Below are positions 32,170 through 33,918 of a stretch of DNA of 33,918 nt, in pieces. Under the pieces are notes generated by a model, which worked only from the letters and a program-made list of their open reading frames with translations, was not told where the DNA came from and made no database searches. Numbering within the stretch: position 1 is the stretch's first letter; every line of letters starts with the position of its first letter. The stretch is taken from assembly GCA_045633005.1 (NCBI GenBank), contig JAZQXT010000030.1:1-33918 (forward strand). The letters run 5' to 3'. The position numbers and the translations under genes were made by a program. The DNA is from CAG-390 sp045633005. GTDB taxonomy: Bacteria > Bacillota > Clostridia > Oscillospirales > CAG-272.

Positions 32170-32175
32170 ATTATA
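32170..32175 (-). promoter_or_regulatory. -10 element of the two-component operon
   Basis: Minus strand TATAAT (32175-32170) preceded by TGA (extended -10). No good -35 at 17 bases; upstream lie the repeated TAAAC words, a possible site for the regulator itself. Confidence 0.6.
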
Positions 32176-32230
32176 TCACGCAAATGTTAAAGTTTTGTTT
32201 ACGTTTAGGGTGTTTGTCAAAAATTTTACA

Positions 32231-32264
32231 CAAAAACAAGCCCCCGAATCTCATCGGGAGCTTG
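32231..32264 (-). terminator. Terminator of dapB-lysA
   Basis: Minus strand: CAAGCTCCCGA facing TCGGGGGCTTG (11 bp, with one T-G pair), loop of six, followed by TTTTTG. Confidence 0.88.
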
Positions 32265-32273
32265 ATATTTTAA

Positions 32274-33569
32274 TTACACGTCGTTTCTTACGATATCGGC
32301 GTATGTCTCGCGCCTTACCGCAACGTAATCTCTGTCACCGTCAAGCATAACGAGTGCGGGACGGGGCAAGCGGTTGTAATTCGAGGACATTGAATAATTA
32401 TACGCGCCCGTAGTAAGAACGGCTACGATATCGCCTCTTTGCGGTCTGGGCAGAGAGACGTTTTCCTGAATCAGGTCGCCGCTCTCACAGCATCTGCCCG
32501 CAACGGTACAAACGCAGTCCGCCTCGTCGTTTGCGCGGTTAGCCAGCATAACGGTATAGGGCGAGCCGTAAAGCGCGTAACGGGGGTTATCGCACATTCC
32601 GCCGTCTATTGAAACGTAGGTCTTAAAGCCCTTGATCTCTTTGAGCGTGCCCGCGGTATACAGCGTCATTCCCGCGTCACCCACGATGCTTCTTCCCGGC
32701 TCCATAAGGATGGTGGGCTTATTGATTCCAAGCTCAGCGCAAAGAGAATCAATAAGAATTCCTATCTGCGCTATATTGTCTGCGTAGCTGATGGTGGGAT
32801 GCTCTGCCTTGTATCTTACAGCCATTCCTCCGCCGAGATTCAGCTCCTTCGCCTCATATCCGTGCTTTGCCTTGATGTCCGCAATGAACGAGAGCATAGT
32901 TCTTGCGGCATCGCAGAAGGGCTCAAACTCAAATATCTGCGAGCCTATGTGACAATGGAATCCGCGCAGCTCTATATTGGGAAGCGCAAGGGCGGCGGCG
33001 GTTATTTCCTCAGCCTGACCCGTTTCAATAGCCGCGCCGAACTTTGAGTCTACCTTACCCGTGCTGATCTTTTCAAGCGTGTGGGGATCAATTCCGGGGG
33101 TTATTCTTAAAAGGATATTCTGGCGGATGCCTCGCTTTGACGCCTCGGCGTTGATAGCCTTAAGCTCCTCAATATTATCGCAAACGAAATACCCTATCTT
33201 GCTGTCAATAGCGAAGGCGATATCCTCGTCGGTCTTGTTGTTGCCGTGGAAATAAGCCTTTTCCATAGGAAAGCCCGCCAAAACGGCAGTATAAAGCTCA
33301 CCCGGGGAGACGATATCCGTGCCTATTCCCTCCTCATTTATTATCTCATACATACGCTTAAAGGACAACGCCTTACTTGCGAAAAGCGGATGAGAATCGC
33401 CGCCAAAGGCGTTCTTCATAGCCTCGGCGTAGATACGGCAACGCTCCCTGATTCTTTGCTCGTCTATAAGATACAGAGGAGTTCCATACTTTCTTGCAAG
33501 CTCTACCGTATCGTGTCCCGCAAAGCAAAGATGCCCTGCGGAATTTATTGAAATGTTATCACTGATCAT
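32274..33569 (-). CDS. lysA: Diaminopimelate decarboxylase
   Basis: 431 residues, fold type III PLP enzyme. PLP lysine is probably Lys66 in FASKALSF; HCHIGSQI, LNLGGGMA, EPGRSIVGDAG and CESGDLI are the conserved blocks, the last giving the catalytic Cys of the partner subunit. It converts meso-diaminopimelate to lysine. The stop is followed by a strong terminator. It lies 24 bases after dapB. Confidence 0.95.
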   Translation of the reverse strand: MISDNISINSAGHLCFAGHDTVELARKYGTPLYLIDEQRIRERCRIYAEAMKNAFGGDSHPLFASKALSFKRMYEIINEEGIGTDIVSPGELYTAVLAGFPMEKAYFHGNNKTDEDIAFAIDSKIGYFVCDNIEELKAINAEASKRGIRQNILLRITPGIDPHTLEKISTGKVDSKFGAAIETGQAEEITAAALALPNIELRGFHCHIGSQIFEFEPFCDAARTMLSFIADIKAKHGYEAKELNLGGGMAVRYKAEHPTISYADNIAQIGILIDSLCAELGINKPTILMEPGRSIVGDAGMTLYTAGTLKEIKGFKTYVSIDGGMCDNPRYALYGSPYTVMLANRANDEADCVCTVAGRCCESGDLIQENVSLPRPQRGDIVAVLTTGAYNYSMSSNYNRLPRPALVMLDGDRDYVAVRRETYADIVRNDV

Positions 33570-33593
33570 TTTATAAATCCTTAAAAATCAAAT

Positions 33594-33918
33594 TCAACGG
33601 TCGCCGAGCAGATGCTCCATATTATAAAGACCGTTTTTCTTTCCGCCCAAAAACTCTGCGGCGGTTATTGCGCCCTCCGCAAACAGCGCTCTGCTGTGAG
33701 CTTCGTGCTTAAGGGTGATAGTCTGCGAATCCGTGCCGATAATGACCTCGTGCTCGCCGATTATATTGCCCATTCTTACGGCGTGGATGCCGATGTGCTG
33801 GGGCTGGCGCATACCGTTCTGACTACGTCCGACGACGAACTCCGCATCGCGGCGAACGAGCTTTATGGCGTTAGCAAGCATAAGTGCCGTGCCGCTGGGA
33901 ACGTCAAGCTTGCGGTTG
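33594..33918 (-). CDS. dapB: 4-hydroxy-tetrahydrodipicolinate reductase (partial, start outside window)
   Basis: The last 107 codons of the gene are in the window; the frame runs off the right edge. The motif NRKLDVPSGTA (33885-33917) is the catalytic KxDxPSGTA of DapB. Later VGRSQNGMR, IGIHAVRMG, GEHEV and LKHEAHSRALFAEGA are typical of the C-terminal substrate domain. It produces tetrahydrodipicolinate in the diaminopimelate pathway. It precedes lysA in the same operon. Confidence 0.94.
   Translation of the reverse strand, partial: NRKLDVPSGTALMLANAIKLVRRDAEFVVGRSQNGMRQPQHIGIHAVRMGNIIGEHEVIIGTDSQTITLKHEAHSRALFAEGAITAAEFLGGKKNGLYNMEHLLGDR

Overview
The window is a stretch of chromosome that looks like a gut-type Clostridia (Bacillota) genome. 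The evidence is AGGAGG-type ribosome sites, TTGACA/TATAAT promoters, a class A-like RNase P RNA, a sortase-assembled pilus locus, a BspA-type leucine-rich-repeat lipoprotein and an argC-J-B-D-F operon. I cannot assign a genus. Genes are dense, and coding strand switches are mostly marked by hairpin terminators or back-to-back promoters. Both ends cut genes: a 7TM sensor at the left (1-1438, minus) and dapB at the right (33594-33918, minus).

Layout. 1-1438: N-terminal membrane part of a 7TM sensor protein (minus). 1837-2871: a stand-alone nucleotidyltransferase between hairpins. 2964-11800 (minus): an eight-gene pilus operon read from 11800 downwards: XRE regulator, small coiled-coil protein, signal peptidase I, 1136-aa LPATG tip adhesin, LPETG major pilin, class C sortase, PPPTG minor pilin and a second sortase-fold protein. 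11994-15218: a 1074-aa BspA-like LRR lipoprotein, divergent from the pilus operon and sharing its promoter region. 15319-16906 (minus): FMN-binding PPOX protein and ferredoxin-fused aldo/keto reductase. 17066-18722: MBL-fold hydrolase and serine beta-lactamase-like hydrolase. 18753-19108: rnpB. 19160-19759 (minus): unknown membrane protein. 19905-23384: Xer-type recombinase, MutS-like ATPase, SDR oxidoreductase. 23441-23685: terminators around an array of mini-hairpins. 23684-28867 (minus): arginine biosynthesis from glutamate to citrulline. 29098-32133 (minus): response regulator, histidine kinase and two unknown membrane proteins. 32274-33918 (minus): dapB-lysA, the lysine/diaminopimelate branch.

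The most unusual region is the pilus operon. It carries one intact class C sortase (His145, Cys207, Arg216), but also a sortase-fold protein in which all three catalytic positions are replaced (Thr121, Lys179, Tyr186). Its tip adhesin has a CHAP/NlpC-like domain in which the catalytic Cys is Ser156 and the His-containing loop is shortened and lacks His. Two enzyme folds that look catalytically dead, plus a dedicated signal peptidase, a coiled-coil protein and a regulator, suggest a pilus system in which enzyme folds have been turned into binding or structural parts. That reading is inference; the residue losses are visible in the sequence.

How the genes work together: the signal peptidase and sortase would process and polymerise LPETG pilin with LPATG tip and PPPTG base/minor subunits. 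The divergent LRR lipoprotein would add a second surface adhesin under shared control. The arg operon has a consensus promoter followed by a palindrome resembling an ArgR/AhrC site. The RR-HK pair probably senses an envelope signal together with two membrane proteins of unknown function.
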